From assembly GCA_008711295.1 (NCBI GenBank), contig VUYV01000090.1:2534917-2598916 (forward strand): 64,000 bases of DNA, given 5' to 3'. Position 1 is the first letter of the stretch; the number at the start of each line of letters is the position of its first letter. Made by a program: the position numbers and the translations under genes. The notes beneath the pieces were generated by a model, which made no database searches, was not told the origin of the DNA, and saw only the letters and a list, made by a program, of their open reading frames with translations. The DNA is from Anarhynchus alexandrinus (taxonomy: Eukaryota > Chordata > Aves > Charadriiformes > Charadriidae). Shown in pieces: positions 1-12,431 of the stretch.

Positions 1-1660
1 CACACTCTGTGGACTCAATGCCAACTTCACGCTGAGGGCTGGCATGTGGTCTATGGACTATTTGAAGCAGAAAGGAAACTCAGATGATACACAATCCTTG
101 TACTAATCCTCCAAACACACACAACATCTCTCCCTTGTGACTACACTTGAGTGAATACTAAGAAATATTCGACGTAGGTGGAATTCAGGAATGTAGTAGC
201 AGTCACGGCAGGTGTGACCAGAGGTCCTTCCTGCCAGAATCCTCTCTCTGACAAGGGCCAGAACTGGATGCTTAGGGAAGAGAACAAGAACAGAGTTAAC
301 ATGTAGACAAACTGTCCCAAAGTACCATGCCAGCCATCAGCAATTTACAGCTTCCTGAACAATTGATGATGTATTTTTATTTCCTAGTCCATGCATTTGT
401 CCTGTCACTTTTGGAACCTGCACAAACTTGTCAGGTGCAGGATGACACTTCCCTCAGGCAGGCCTAATTTTACCTAACTTCTACCATCTAGATCACAAAT
501 GCCTAGTCTAAGCCATTTTTTCTGTTTCCGCTATCAGCTGGGAGAAGCAAGTTTTCAGAGGGAAATTCCACTCATCCTAAGATTAGGTATTACAGATGAT
601 GGGGGTAAGTTGCCTCCTGGAGATGCTGTTTCTTCCTCTTTTAATTAGGAAGAAGCCTGATGAATGCCTAACTTCTGACAACTATAGTTAGTTGACACAT
701 ATTCATTGCCAAAAGCATCACTCTGGAATGCAAAGATACCATTGCCGTAAATGGCTGATCCAAGAAACCCGGAAAATAGAGTTAAAAGGGACCTTAAGAG
801 AGTCCTTTTAACTATATAGAGATTCTCTGGGCTCTGCTCTGAGTGATCCCATTGCTCTTTAGGATGGAGCTGGTTACTGGAATGACCTACTCACAGTATG
901 TATTTTCTTAATAAAGTCCAGGGCTGTGACAAAGGAAACTGAAATTGGTACAATATTTGACAACACACTTGACATTTCCAAGAGAATGCACTATCTAACA
1001 ATAACAACAGCAACAACAATAATAAAATGTTTCAGAAAAGCTGAATCTGATTATGTGGTGAAGTGCTAAACTTGAATCTGAACAGAATTTTTAGATGGGG
1101 GAGATAATTAGGCAAATGTTCAAGAAATAGAGTCTCGTAAGAATGTCAAATGTCACAATTATCCATTTACTTGATAAAACAAGTACTCTGTTGATTAAAT
1201 TTTATTGCTCTCACTGCTTCCTGCTTTAAAGATTAAAACATCAGAATCAATTCTAAGACACCAGGTTTGTTAGAAATGGGGAAAGGGTACCTGTGGCAGC
1301 AGAAGTGCTCAGACAAATTCTGAGCCACTTTAGAGGGTCTGTAATGTCCACTGCCTTTCACATGCCTTAATTTTGCTGCCTGTGCTGGAGGGATGGGTGG
1401 AGACCACAGTTTTGTTTTCGTAAGACTTTCTTTTGGGAAATCCAGTCCACTCACCACCACCAGCTATTCAATGTGTGCAGTCCTCACTGGCCACAAAAGT
1501 TGGCCACTGCAGAGAGCAGGATGAGGAAGATTTCACTTACGCTCTGCTTTTCTGTAGAACCAGCTATCACCTGTCTGTAAGCAGACCTGCAAAAGTCATT
1601 ACTGTTTGTGCTCCAATGTGATTCACCATGGCATTTCCACCCCGGTGTAACTTTATCACC
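1..1660. other. No gene recognised
   Basis: A+T-rich unique sequence. It holds an (AAC/AAT)-rich patch near 998-1026 and the short inverted repeat at 781-812 listed separately. Open frames here are under 100 codons and match no family I recognise. The last part (about 1484-1660) may continue the CR1 copy that follows, but I could not align it with confidence. Confidence 0.6.
781..812. repeat. Imperfect inverted repeat (hairpin)
   Basis: The left arm GTTAAAAGGGAC and right arm GTCCTTTTAAC are complementary apart from one extra G. They flank a loop of about nine bases. No transposon or known RNA gene is visible around it, so it is most simply a chance or replication-derived hairpin. Confidence 0.5.
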
Positions 1661-2690
1661 TTTCACACCATTTCCCACAGCATTCTCTTGGAGAAACTGG
1701 CTGCTCATGGCTTGGATGGGTGTACTCTTCACCAGATAGAAAACTGGTAGGATGGCCGGGCCCAAACAGTTGTGGTGAATGGAGTTAAATCCAGTTGGCG
1801 GCTGGTCACAAATGGTGTTCTCCAGGACTCAGTATTGGGGCCAGTTCTGTTTAATATCTTTATCAATGATCTGGACGAGAGGATCCAGTGCACCCTCAGT
1901 AAGTTTGCAGTCGACACCAAGCGGGGCAAGCGTGTTGATCTGCTTGAGGGTAGGAAGGCTCTACAGAGAGATCTGCACAGGCTGGATTGATGGGCTGAGG
2001 CCAACTGCATGACGTTCAACAAGGGCAAGTGCCGAGTCCTGCACTTGGGTCACAACAACCCCACGCAGTCCTACAGGCTTGGGGAAGAGTGGCTGGAAAG
2101 CTGCCTGGTGGAAAAGGACCTGGGGGAGTTGGTCAACTGCCGGCTGAACATGAGCCAGCAGTGTGCCCAGGGAGCGAAGAAGGCCAATAGCATCCTGGCT
2201 TGTATCAGAAATAGTTTGGCCAGCAGGACTAGGAAAGTGATTTTTGCCCTGTACTTGGCACTGGTGAGGCCACACCGTGAATACCATGTTCAGTTTTGGG
2301 CCCCTCACTACAAGAAAGACATTGAGATGCTGGAGCACGTCCAAAGAAGGGCAGTAAAGCTGGTGAAGGGTCTAGAGCACAAGTCTTACGAGGAGCAACT
2401 AAGGGAACTGGGGATGTTTAGCCTGCAGAAATGGAGGCTGAGGGGAGACGTTATTGCTCTCTACAACTACCTGAAAGGATGTTGTAGCAAGGTCGGGGTT
2501 GATCTATTCTCCCAAGTAACAAGCAATAGGACAAGAGGAAACAACCTCAAGTTTAGATTGGATATTAGGAAAAAATTCTTCACAGAAAGGGTTGTCAAGC
2601 ACTGGAACAGGCTGCCCAGGGAAGTGGCTGAGTTACCATCCCTGGAGGTATTTAAGATGTGTAGATGTGGTGCTGAGGGACACGGTTAAG
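1661..2690 (+). pseudogene. CR1 ORF2 reverse transcriptase fragment, inactive
   Basis: The reading frame shared by 1661-2650 encodes the C-terminal half of CR1 ORF2 (reverse transcriptase and trailing domain). It is interrupted by TAG at 1748-1750 and TGA at 1988-1990. The catalytic FADD box reads FAVD (1904-1915), so its first aspartate is lost. If the alignment at the 5' edge is right, the motif A aspartate is also replaced by histidine (1664-1666). Compared with the copy at 44049, five codons are missing between 2551 and 2552. A net two-base loss near 2654-2660 shifts the final residues out of frame, giving a wrong C-terminus and a stop at about 2687-2689. The longest open piece is 226 codons (2009-2689). 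It cannot encode a working enzyme. Confidence 0.9.
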
Positions 2691-2774
2691 TGGTGGACTT
2701 GGCAGTGCTAGGTTAATGGTTGGACTTGATCTTAAAGGTCTTTTCCAACCTAAATGATTCTATGATTCTATGAT
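1661..2774 (+). mobile_element. CR1 LINE retrotransposon, 5'-truncated (copy A)
   Basis: This is the longest CR1 copy in the window. It keeps the later part of the ORF2 reverse transcriptase, the C-terminal domain and the 3' UTR. Recognisable in order are a block matching the 'SHSILLEKLAAHGLDG' type sequence (about 1673-1720), VNGVKSSW (1775-1798), [15 protein letters not shown] (near 1837-1880), the altered FADD box (1904-1915), and the LFSQVTS/RTRGN...[20 protein letters not shown] region (about 2503-2630). The 3' end has the usual GATTCTATGATTCTATGAT repeats (2756-2774). CR1 elements lack a poly(A) tail and normally arise 5'-truncated by target-primed reverse transcription. The upstream edge is approximate because similarity fades before 1660. 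It shares its C-terminus and 3' UTR type with the minus-strand copy at 44049-44468. Confidence 0.93.
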
Positions 2775-3486
2775 CATGTGTCAGCAGAAACCTGGAATGA
2801 CACAGGAGTTATTCCAGCCCTGGCTATTTAGAGCTCCTCAGAGATGAGCCGTGTGTGTTACAGTAGGTCCGCTTATGTAAGAGGGGGACCTTGTGATTTA
2901 CAGCTCATGCCAGGATTTGGAAAGCCAGCTGGCCAGCTGCTTTCAGTCTGTATTACACTACTGCTGGCCTAGCATGAAACTGCCCCATCAGTTTTGGAAA
3001 TCCCTCTGTTTCTACACAGGGTTATTTCCACATATTGCTGATCATGTATAGCAACAACAGCTACTGTCTCTGCCACCAAATCCAGACGGACCAACTCCAG
3101 TCTTCTGGCCTGCTTATGCAGTGCCGTCACTGAGCCATCCCCTGCATGGTGTGGAAGGGTGCTGCTCTACTACGTGGTCTCCTAGCTTCTTGGCTCAAGC
3201 TTTCAGTGGACTGGGAGCAACTTTAAGCTTATAAAACATCTTCCTGCTCCATCTCTACAATAGAAAAGAAGAGTGGGGACTGTGCAGCAATACTAGCAGC
3301 AGCTGCAATGCTAATACCTGTGGGGATGCCTGAAGAGATAAAGCAAGTGTGAGGAAGGGGAGGGAGAAAGTAGGAGCTTCTTCAATCACATCTTTTGGTG
3401 CATACAGATGTATAGGACCAGGAGCTGAAGGATGCCTAGCCTGACATGTTGGTATTACGAAGTATCTGCCAAAGGACAGTGAATAC
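2775..3486. other. No gene recognised
   Basis: Unique sequence of moderate G+C between two CR1 pieces. I see no repeat family or credible exon. Confidence 0.55.
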
Positions 3487-3530
3487 AGAATCACAGAACC
3501 ATAGGGGTTGGAAGGGACCTTTGGAGATCA
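3487..3530 (-). mobile_element. Short CR1 3' end fragment
   Basis: Read on the minus strand, this is only the last 40-odd bases of a CR1 3' UTR. It has the 'AAGGTCCCTTCCAACC' block followed by a decayed GGTTCTGTGATTCT terminus. Extreme 5' truncation is common for CR1. Nothing of the coding region remains. It abuts the local duplication at 3527-3594. Confidence 0.8.
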
Positions 3531-3594
3531 GCTACCATTATCTCTATTCTACCATCATCTACCAGCTACCATCAGATACCATTATCTCTATTCT
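3527..3594. repeat. Local tandem duplication, 44-bp period
   Basis: A 24-base segment at 3527-3550 (ATCAGCTACCATTATCTC and following) recurs at 3571-3594 with one difference. The offset is 44 bases. The duplication begins at the inner edge of the CR1 fragment, so it may have formed at or after that insertion. Confidence 0.8.
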
Positions 3595-5120
3595 GCTACA
3601 CATTTTGTCCTTTGCAGCCAAATTTAAAAACCCCTGAAGACTTGGGGCAGAGTTTTCAGAAATAGAAACCTAAAGTTAAAGCTACATTTAGACACTGGCA
3701 TCAAATGGTCAGTGGTGGCTGCTGCATGCTCAGAAGCTGTCACAGTTAGCCTGCCCCGTGTCTCAGCACAAACTTGGCTGCTCAGGTCTGCGCTTCTATT
3801 TCTGAAACCCTTGTGTGGTGAACCCACTTCCATCACACGCCAAATCCCAGCCCTGCCTTCTCATTAGCCTCTGATTCAGTATCCTGCCAACCAGCCTTAT
3901 GTTCAGATGAGCTACACGCAATTCTTTCAGAGCCTGCTATCACCTTTCACTGCGATTTCAGCAGCTGGGCAGATTAACATTCAGAGGGCACAAACAACTA
4001 CATTTTGCTTCATTACTTTTAAGTAATAAATGAAATGGAATCTGAAAGTTGTCCCAACTTGTTCCTCGCTCTTTATTGCTTTGATACACTAAACCACAGT
4101 GTCCCAACCAAGGCATATTTCTCTTACATTCCGCTTACTTCACCGTGAAATGACTCAATTCAGCAAGAGGGTTTGAAATATACACTGAAGGCAGTGTAAA
4201 ACAGCACCCTTACCAAGTGTGGAAAAAGAAATGTAGTTCATAAACAGAGTGGAAAGCATGTTTAAAACGACTTCTAATGAACTCCAGAGACAGCAGAGCT
4301 TGAACCACGCAACATATCCCTGACGTCAGCATCAGCTTTCAAAAAATCACATTGTCCATGGGTCATATATTTCACTGCGTCTTTGAAGAAATGTTAAATC
4401 AATAAAATACCTAAAGGTTGCCGACAAATCAGACAGTGTTCTATAAAAAGCCAACCATTATTGCTGAGGGGCAACATAAGAGCTGAAGAAATATTTGCAA
4501 GGAAAAGGCCATCCCTCCCACTGGAGCCCATTCATATTAGGTCGCCTGACACATTCCAGTGGACACCGGCGGGCAGTACCAGGAGCTGAAATCATATCAG
4601 CCCACTCACTTTGCTTCAGCAGCTTTCCTTGATGATGTAGGATATCTCGCACACTGCCAGTTTGGTTTCTCGACTGTTTCCTCTCCCTGAGCCTGGTTTT
4701 TAGCAACATAATGAACACTCAAGCTTGTGTTGGCAATGCATTCACCAATTAATGTTTGTGGTACATCAGTACCCATTTTTCCAAATTGTGCATTCTAAGT
4801 TCAGCCTTCAAAAGGCCGTAAAATTATCCATACCTTGTAATTGTGAAATCAGATCTGGGCACTTTTTAACAACCCACAGTAGATCTTTGGTTTAGTTGTT
4901 TATGTATGTACCACAAGGATGCAATCTTCTTGCTAAGGAAAATATAGAGAGAAGAATAAAATACTTGGTAAAAGCAAGCGTTGATATTCTGCTGTGAATC
5001 CAGAAATTTAGCCTACTGGTGTTACAGAAGACTTTTGCTTCTTGTTTCCTTCATATGCTGACATCCACCTCATTGGACACATTAAAGTGAGTGGAGTCCT
5101 TAGAAAATCAGACCACGATA
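3595..5120. other. No gene recognised
   Basis: Unique A+T-rich sequence. Open frames on both strands are short (under 90 codons) and unrecognised. Confidence 0.55.
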
Positions 5121-5200
5121 CTCATCTGCCTCAGTTTTCACAGTAGTAAAAATAAATGTAGGTGTCTACTTCCTGAACTCCTGCAAAGCACTTTGACTGT
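5121..5200 (+). mobile_element. Probable MIR-type SINE fragment
   Basis: The core-to-3' part resembles MIR. A CTGCCTCAGTTTTCACAG block (about 5127-5144) is followed by a decayed GTAAAA stretch and then GCAAAGCACTTTGA (5183-5196). In MIR the CTCAGTTTCC...GTAAAATG block and a GTAAAGCGCTTTGA-like block occur in this order and spacing. The tRNA-derived head is not seen. The copy is very old, so the call is tentative. Confidence 0.55.
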
Positions 5201-8200
5201 TTTAGGCTAGCAATTTTAAGAGAGGGGAAAGCAGTCAAAAAGCCAATGCAGTGTTGACAGGGAAGCTAAGCACGACAATGATTTTAATTTCTTGCAAAAG
5301 CTGGGAATAGAACCTATATCTCCTGATGTTAACTTTATACAAAGCCCTCTCTTTTCAGTCACGGTAGCATACAACTCTGCAGTAGTTTCAGAAAATAATA
5401 ATTAGTTTTAGAAGAACTGTATATTACATACATTATGCGTTGGCAACACAGTTCTCTATCCTGCTTTCCTGTTGCTAAAAATACAAATTGTTCACAACCG
5501 TGCTTTCAATATCCATTTAATATTTGCAAACAGGGTGTCTTTGACAAACAGGGGTTTTGGCTAGGCTTCAATGAGCACTGTGTTCAGCTCCATTACCTAC
5601 AGCATCACAGCCCTCTGAAGATATACCCTCCCACTGTTGCCACCAACATAGACACAAAAAAGGGGTCTTACTCTCCTCACAGTCACTCTCCTGCAAGCTT
5701 CATGGTTTGAAAAAGCCAATCTCACCTACATTTCATTATTAATCTCAGAATTTGTCAGTTTAGGGGAAGCTTTATACTCGTCTTACTTAAAAATGTTGTT
5801 TAAGCTTTACCCCAAATCTTTACCTCTCTTCCCCTACAGACTTCCATGCTGGATTAGCTTCTAATAAGCACTTGTTTAGAGATATAGGCACTTAGCAATG
5901 CCAAAGACAATGCTTTCAAGCAGATGACTTTGTGGGTGGCCAAATGCTTACCAGCCAAACGTACATCAAAATTGTTTTCATTAGTTTATAGGAATGCAGC
6001 CCAGAAAGACTTACGGATTCCAAAATGTTTACTGCCACATATATTTCAACATTGTGCTTGCTAGCAGATGTTTACTAAAAGCTTACTTTCACTTATCGGT
6101 TCTGTAGAAAACTTATTTCCAGCACTTCAGATTTTTTTTCTCTCCTCTGATAAACCCAGTTGATGCTCACAATTTATGGGTTACAAATCTTTTCCATTTC
6201 TTCATACCTTTCCTAAGTTAGACTTTGAGATACTGGGCAGTGAGTAGCAATGTCAGACAGCATACCACTAGTGTCTTTCCTTGTAAATACATCAGACATT
6301 TCCATTTAGCATTGCAGTGATTTTTATCCCCTTTGAATTATCCTTTTGATCCCAATTGCATTCTATCATTTTCCTGAGTAGAGCATTTACTTTATAATAA
6401 TTTTAAACAAGTTTCTGGAAAACAGTCATCCTTTTAGCCCTGATATTAAATATATATATATATCTCCTCTGCTACACAGTATTTTTTGTCATTACACTGT
6501 ATCCCTTTTGTACAATACGGATTTCTTCTTCATATTCAAACCTGACATAAGTGGCATAAGTGGGAGGGATGATGAGCCAAATTCAGTCCATGCCTCTTTT
6601 CAGCCACAGGGAGATTAAACCAAAAATTAATTAGGCCTAAGTAAGGAAGGCTCTACTGCAGGAATGACAGAGCAGAGCATCTGAAATATTGAGTCTGTTG
6701 CTTAGAAGTGAACATGTACAAAAGATCAACAAATACAGAGAAACATTCTCCTTTTCACAAATTCTGATTCCCAGAAAGCCATTAACAACACCAACTCACT
6801 GAGTTTAACAAAGATAGATGTTCTTGTCAGATCCTCATCAAATGTAATGTCTTTATCCTTCACCCATCAGAGTCATTAGTCTTAACACAATACCATAGTC
6901 CTACAAAACTGCAGATTAGTTTGCCTTTTTTAACATTTAACAGACTCCAAAATGAGCACAGATCATACCTGGAGTGGACTTCCCCCCCCAAATTTCTGTG
7001 GAGCGCATCTCATGGGTTTTATTGTGGTAGAAGGAGAAAGCTATGGGGAACACCTTAAAAATTGGTTTTTTAGATGAGTGATGCCTTTATGTACAAGCTG
7101 CTAACATTAGGGTGAATCTTGCCACTGATTTCCAAAGCTGCTAGGCAAACCCTAAAAAGTAGGCTGACCGGACTCCATTTTCTTCCTCGTGAGCCCCAAT
7201 AATGCTGGGCACAGCACAGCTCCTCTTGTTCGAGTGCTAAATGGAGGCTGGGAAAAGCAGCTGGCTCTTTGTTACTGGGATGCTGAAGGTACTACAGGGA
7301 AAAGGCAGTTAAGGATCTAACTAAATCAACATTTCTGCAGTCAAAAATTGAGACAATGGTAAAATGTGTGCAACTTTTATAGCATTATTTGTGTTTCTTC
7401 AGGCTTTGGATACAGTATCGTAGGGATATCAGCTCTCTGCCTGAAGTATGTCAAATCTAAAGTGGATAGGTTTTGAAAGAAACTGACTGTTAAAAAAAGA
7501 TATATGAATGGTGAAATCTTGAAACAGCTGACGACTATACCTACAGGACCTTTTCAGATGAAATATTATAGCACATATCTCCATCTTTTTCTCCTCGTGC
7601 TATTCAAAATTTTAAAACTGTCTCTGATTATGATTTGAGCCTGAGCTAAGAATACAGAGGCTGATCAGCTAACGCTGCTTTAGCCAGCTTCTCAGTAGGT
7701 GTAAATTGAGGTAATTCTATTGTATTTTTTTAGGCTGAGGTTTGCTTTCCATCTCCAGAAGAATGCTGCTCTTGCAGGTGATGATTCAGAAATGTTTTCT
7801 GGTATCAGGATCAAGGAAAAGAAAAACTAGGCAGAGTTTACAATTGCCAAGTGCCAAGGGCAGACATATTTTGGACCATGCTCCAGGAACGAACTGCCTG
7901 AGCTCACACTGCCTTACTGGACAGGCTACAGAACAGACTGGCTACCACTGGACTCTCGCATTATTAGATACTGCTGATGGGAGCGTAAAGAATTAAGTGC
8001 TCCAGTGCATTCAGGCAAGCAAGGTCAGAAAGAGGAAAATGAATGTCACATTACACTTGGTCTTCTCTGCTCCGCGCAGTCCGCAGTGTCGCTCAGGTTC
8101 AGTTTCAAATGAAGTTGTGTCAGTAGGGCTCAGGTCATTGAACTTTTCCAACCGCCCTTCTTGTCTGATTAATTTTGCTTATTATTTGACACCTTTCATG

Positions 8201-9348
8201 TATGGTGGAGTTTGCTAAAAACCTCTGGCCACTGTGGTATATAACAATGCACTGAAATTTTGCCATTTCATTTTAAATCACAGCCGAAAACAGCTGTTCC
8301 CTGAGCCTATAGCTTGCTGTGACTGTGTCCTTCTGCTGTTTTTTATCTCAGTAGCTGTTTTATTTAACTTTGTGAAGCACATTAGAATACAGTTTATTGG
8401 GAGTACACTATTAAGTGCAAAACGAAGTGGTACTCTTAAATAAGATTTCAGTGATTGCTTTGAAAAGCTTCTAAAAATTCTCATCTGATGCTTCCCATAC
8501 AATCATTCTTTACACAGATATTCCATAACACAACATGGAAGGAATTTCAGGCTTCAGTCCTTCTACTTTCCAACTCTGGCAGCTTCTGAAAATCTTCCAG
8601 ATTGAAGAATAGACGATAGTTTGTCATCTTTGTAATGATGTGTTTTTAAAAGGTATAGCTAGTGCAAGAAGTTACATGTACCTTTTCTGCGTCAGTGCAT
8701 CTTTCCAATTAAGTAAGATTCCCTGGTGCTGCAGGCTCGACTGGTCAGATAATGGACTGCAGTGAGACATGTACCAAGCTGAATGCTGCAACATGGACAA
8801 AATTAATGCTGGGAGAAAAATAACATGAAAAGTAAAATTAAGTGGAATGATTGTAATGCAACCGTGTAATTCACTTCTAAATTGTGATAAAAATGAGAAA
8901 AGTGTTAATCTTTTAATATTTAACGGGCCAAATTAATCCCTAATTTATATAGTCTGCTAGAATCCAATAGAAAAGTGAAAAAAACCTTGTGAAGACCGTT
9001 TGAGCAAGCTGCAGAACTTGGCTGAAAATCATATCCTTACTACATAATATTACAAGATTATTTTTTTCTAGGGTATAAAAAATGATACATTTTATAAAGA
9101 CATGCTGTTGCTGCAAGGCTTTCATATTTAGGGAATTCCAGCCAGTCTACTCCTCCCTGGTGGAAACAGGATCTCTATTTGGCCCCTGACTGCTGGGTAA
9201 CATACAACTAATTCTGCCACTGTTCTGCAATAGTTTCCCTTGCTATTCTTCAGATACCTGGTCAGTTTAAAATGAAAACTTCCTCAGAGCAGGACTGTCA
9301 CTTCTTGCATGTATTTACAGTAACCAGTCTACTGGTGTGCTCATTGTG
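5201..9348. other. No gene recognised
   Basis: Mainly unique A+T-rich sequence, with a short (TA)n run at about 6450-6463. Several open frames of 60-90 codons occur (for example 7742-7996 and 5435-5710). Their composition is not protein-like and I recognise no family. Confidence 0.55.
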
Positions 9349-9381
9349 ACTTGATCTTTACTTGATCTTCACTTGATCTTC
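9349..9381. repeat. Three 11-bp tandem repeats
   Basis: Three consecutive copies of ACTTGATCTTY. The first ends in T and the next two are identical to each other. This is typical of a small slippage-derived minisatellite. Confidence 0.85.
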
Positions 9382-11513
9382 AGCAGGAAAAGTGAAATAG
9401 GAGAAGTATGGAAAATTGGCTGTGGTTGCCTTTTACTTCAGCAATGTGTCTGCATGATGAGAAACTGGACTGACATCCAATATCTCCTTGGGCAAGGAGT
9501 TGCTGTTCACATGCAGTGTAGCCAGTGACCCAGAACAATCTCAGTATCCCACTCTTAGCCACAGTATCCCACAACTGTGCCACAGAAGGGCAGGCTCCCC
9601 CAAAATTCTAGTCAGTTTTCAAGTTGAAGGAGTTCAAATTGCAATGCGTGCTCATGATACCACTGGTCAACTACTGTGATCAGTAGCTTCTCTGATATAT
9701 GGCTAGACACAGATTTCAAGATCTTAAAAGGAGCAAAGGGTCTTACTTAAACATTCTTTGTGAGAAGAAAAAATGCAAATGAATGAGTCATGGCTTCAAT
9801 TAACATCAAGTGCACTCTAATGGCCAGCTTCATTCTGTCTGATTCATCATTTAAAGCTACATATACTACTCCAGAATTAATAACCAGGGATTCACGAGTA
9901 CAGTCATTCAACTTGCAGAGTTCCTATACTGGTTTAGGACATGAAAGCACTCTAAGCCCACGACTGTCATGAAACACAAAGATTCAGGGTTTATAGATAC
10001 ACCGGGGAGCACACTGCATCCCCAAACAGACCTGTCCAAAAAAGATGTGGCCATGATCAGTATTTGATGAAAATAGCCTTACTTTGAGCAAATAAGCCTA
10101 TCTGTGAGATGCATACAATAAAAAAATGCCATAAATAAAAAGAGAATTTATTCTATGTGGAGAAATGTTCTCATTTCAGAAAAATAATATATAATTAATC
10201 AATACATCTCTGATCCTATAATTCCCTTTTAGTAAGGTTTTGGCATGGAGAGGCAAGGACTGTGCATTGACACTGTTATTAGAGTATTTCCTCTTAGCAA
10301 TGAACTGCTGATTTTGGACTAATGGTTAATGAACTTCAAAATATTAAAAGCCACAAGATTTCCCTTTGTTAATTCCTGCATCAAGTCCAATGATTGTGTG
10401 CAATTGAACTAGAACAAATCTTTCAAAAGAAAACATTGAATCCTGATTTAAAAAATGAGCAATTCTAAAGGACCCACCACTATTCTACACTATTATTTTA
10501 CATAAATGATTTCCAATGATTAATTATTGTCTTTGTTAGGCAGGCGTACCTTATTTCTCTGAATCCTAGTGTCCACCATCATGGATAACTGCTACAAAAT
10601 TATCTTTTTTGGATCTTTTCAGGTGTAAACCCAGACCTATAGCAAGAAAAGCTGATGTCAGGAACTAGACAAAACAGATCCACACACATCTTATACCTTT
10701 TATTAATACCCAATGGCTGAACTGGAAATTAACGGTTTGCATCTCATTAGAGACGTGAATGTGAAATCAGTTGCTATAATCTTTTTTATTCAGGAAGGAA
10801 GGAAGATATTTTTCTGCCCTAAGCAGCAAAACAGAATGACTGAAAAAACTCAGTTTTGGTTTTATTTTTAACCAACAATTATTCACTAAAATGGGACAAA
10901 TCTGAACACAGCACTTGAGTACCAAGTAAAAATTCACAGATCCTCAACATGGAAAAGACCTGATTCAGCAATAGAGGCAGATTTGAATGGATTTTGAGGA
11001 TGCCACTGTCTTATTAGCTAAAACATAACACTAAATAATAACGTACATATGTATTTTATATCACATCACAATAGTTTACAGAGCTATTCATCCAAATTAT
11101 CTGCCAATTTTAATTCACAGCATAGACTGCAGTAAAGATACACAAGCTTCCACCAGCAGATACCATAGCCCATCTTCTAGAACCAAACAGAAATGAAAAT
11201 GCTTCCAGGTACCATATTAACACTGAAAATTATCATCCTACCTTTTACCACTCTTAACATTCTTGAGCATTATTTGTCTGTCTGGATTGAAACTCTGAGA
11301 AGCCCAAGACTTTCCTTAGAAGTAAAAGACATCCATGGAGAAAGATCAAGTCTGAAAAAGAGAATGATCAACGGTCAGCCAAAAACTCGCCAGTTCACCC
11401 CGGGCTGATGCTGTAGTGACAGGGAGCATTGAACGTATTGGAAAACTGCAAGGCTCACTTCCCCTTTGCTGAACTTCTTCTTACTCAATGGCCAGCTAAA
11501 GGGATGCTGTCAT
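9382..11513. other. No gene recognised
   Basis: Unique A+T-rich sequence. I see no repeat family, RNA gene or credible exon. Confidence 0.5.
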
Positions 11514-11540
11514 TTCTTCATTAGCACTGCTAATGAAGAA
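11514..11540. repeat. Perfect 12-bp inverted repeat with 3-base loop
   Basis: TTCTTCATTAGC (11514-11525) and GCTAATGAAGAA (11529-11540) are exact reverse complements around ACT. The loop is too short for a microRNA precursor. A perfect arm with a tiny spacer is the footprint expected of a template-switch mutation. Confidence 0.9.
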
Positions 11541-11865
11541 GGCCTCTGCTTTGGGCCAGGGGACAGAGTCGTACAAAGTTGTGCTAAGGAACAAGAGCCA
11601 TTTGGATCAAAGTGCCAAGTCAGGATAATTATGCAAAACATTGATTTTGTCTCAGGCAACCAAAGTATTTCTAACAGACTCCAAAATTCACATTTATTCA
11701 GCCAGTTTCTTCGCAGATTTCTCAAGTATTTACCTGATAGGAAGACAGCAAGGAGTCACAATGACATTTACTTCTAAACCAAGTGTTACTCCCCCTAACT
11801 CCTTCCCACTTTTCACCATTATTTACCCAGCTCAGATGATACACAGAATTTACAGCAATCTGTTA

Positions 11866-11906
11866 AAAAAAAAAAAAAACAACACCAAACAAACCAAAAA
11901 ACCCAA
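11866..11906. repeat. A-rich, AC-patterned low-complexity tract
   Basis: A run of about 15 A is followed by CAACACCAAACAAACC-type sequence and then CCAAAAAACCC. Similar A/C patterning recurs on the minus strand at 33118-33190 and 37000-37057. No retrogene body is visible upstream to make it a poly(A) tail. Confidence 0.75.
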
Positions 11907-12431
11907 CAGATCAATTACTTTATTTCACATTAGAAAAAGATGAGGTGGTGTGCGCAATCCAAATAGTCTTCATTTGCCAGAAACAATAAAGCCATTCTAC
12001 CTAGGTTTGCATTGCTTTGCTTGTATGAGGTCCAGAGGGGCTGCACTTTGCTTTCTTCCACCTTTGGCATGGAAATTCCTATGCATCCTAAAATTTTACT
12101 AACAGATGAGACATGGACAGCAAGGCATTGTTTGCGGCTAAATCCCACTAAGATCTCTGCTGCTAGGCAACCTGCCTTAAGCTCAGTGTGAATAATATTA
12201 GTCAAGTTTGTAGTTCAATGGGATATATTTTCTGTGAGTGGAATTTAGTAGCAGACTCGACCTCACTCTTGACTCCAACTTTCCCTTTACTCTGCATCTC
12301 TCCCTCTCTGGACTTGGTCAGCGCTTTATCAGTTTTGAAATCCTGCAAGCATGAAACACCTCCTTACGCGGGCTGATGCTCTGATCAAAACAGCTTTCAT
12401 GGGAGAGGCTGAATATTGCAATGCACTTAAG

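Noticed and set aside
2009..2689. 226-codon plus-strand frame as a host gene
   Set aside because: It is the decayed CR1 ORF2 C-terminus, with a stop upstream in the same frame and a frameshifted end.
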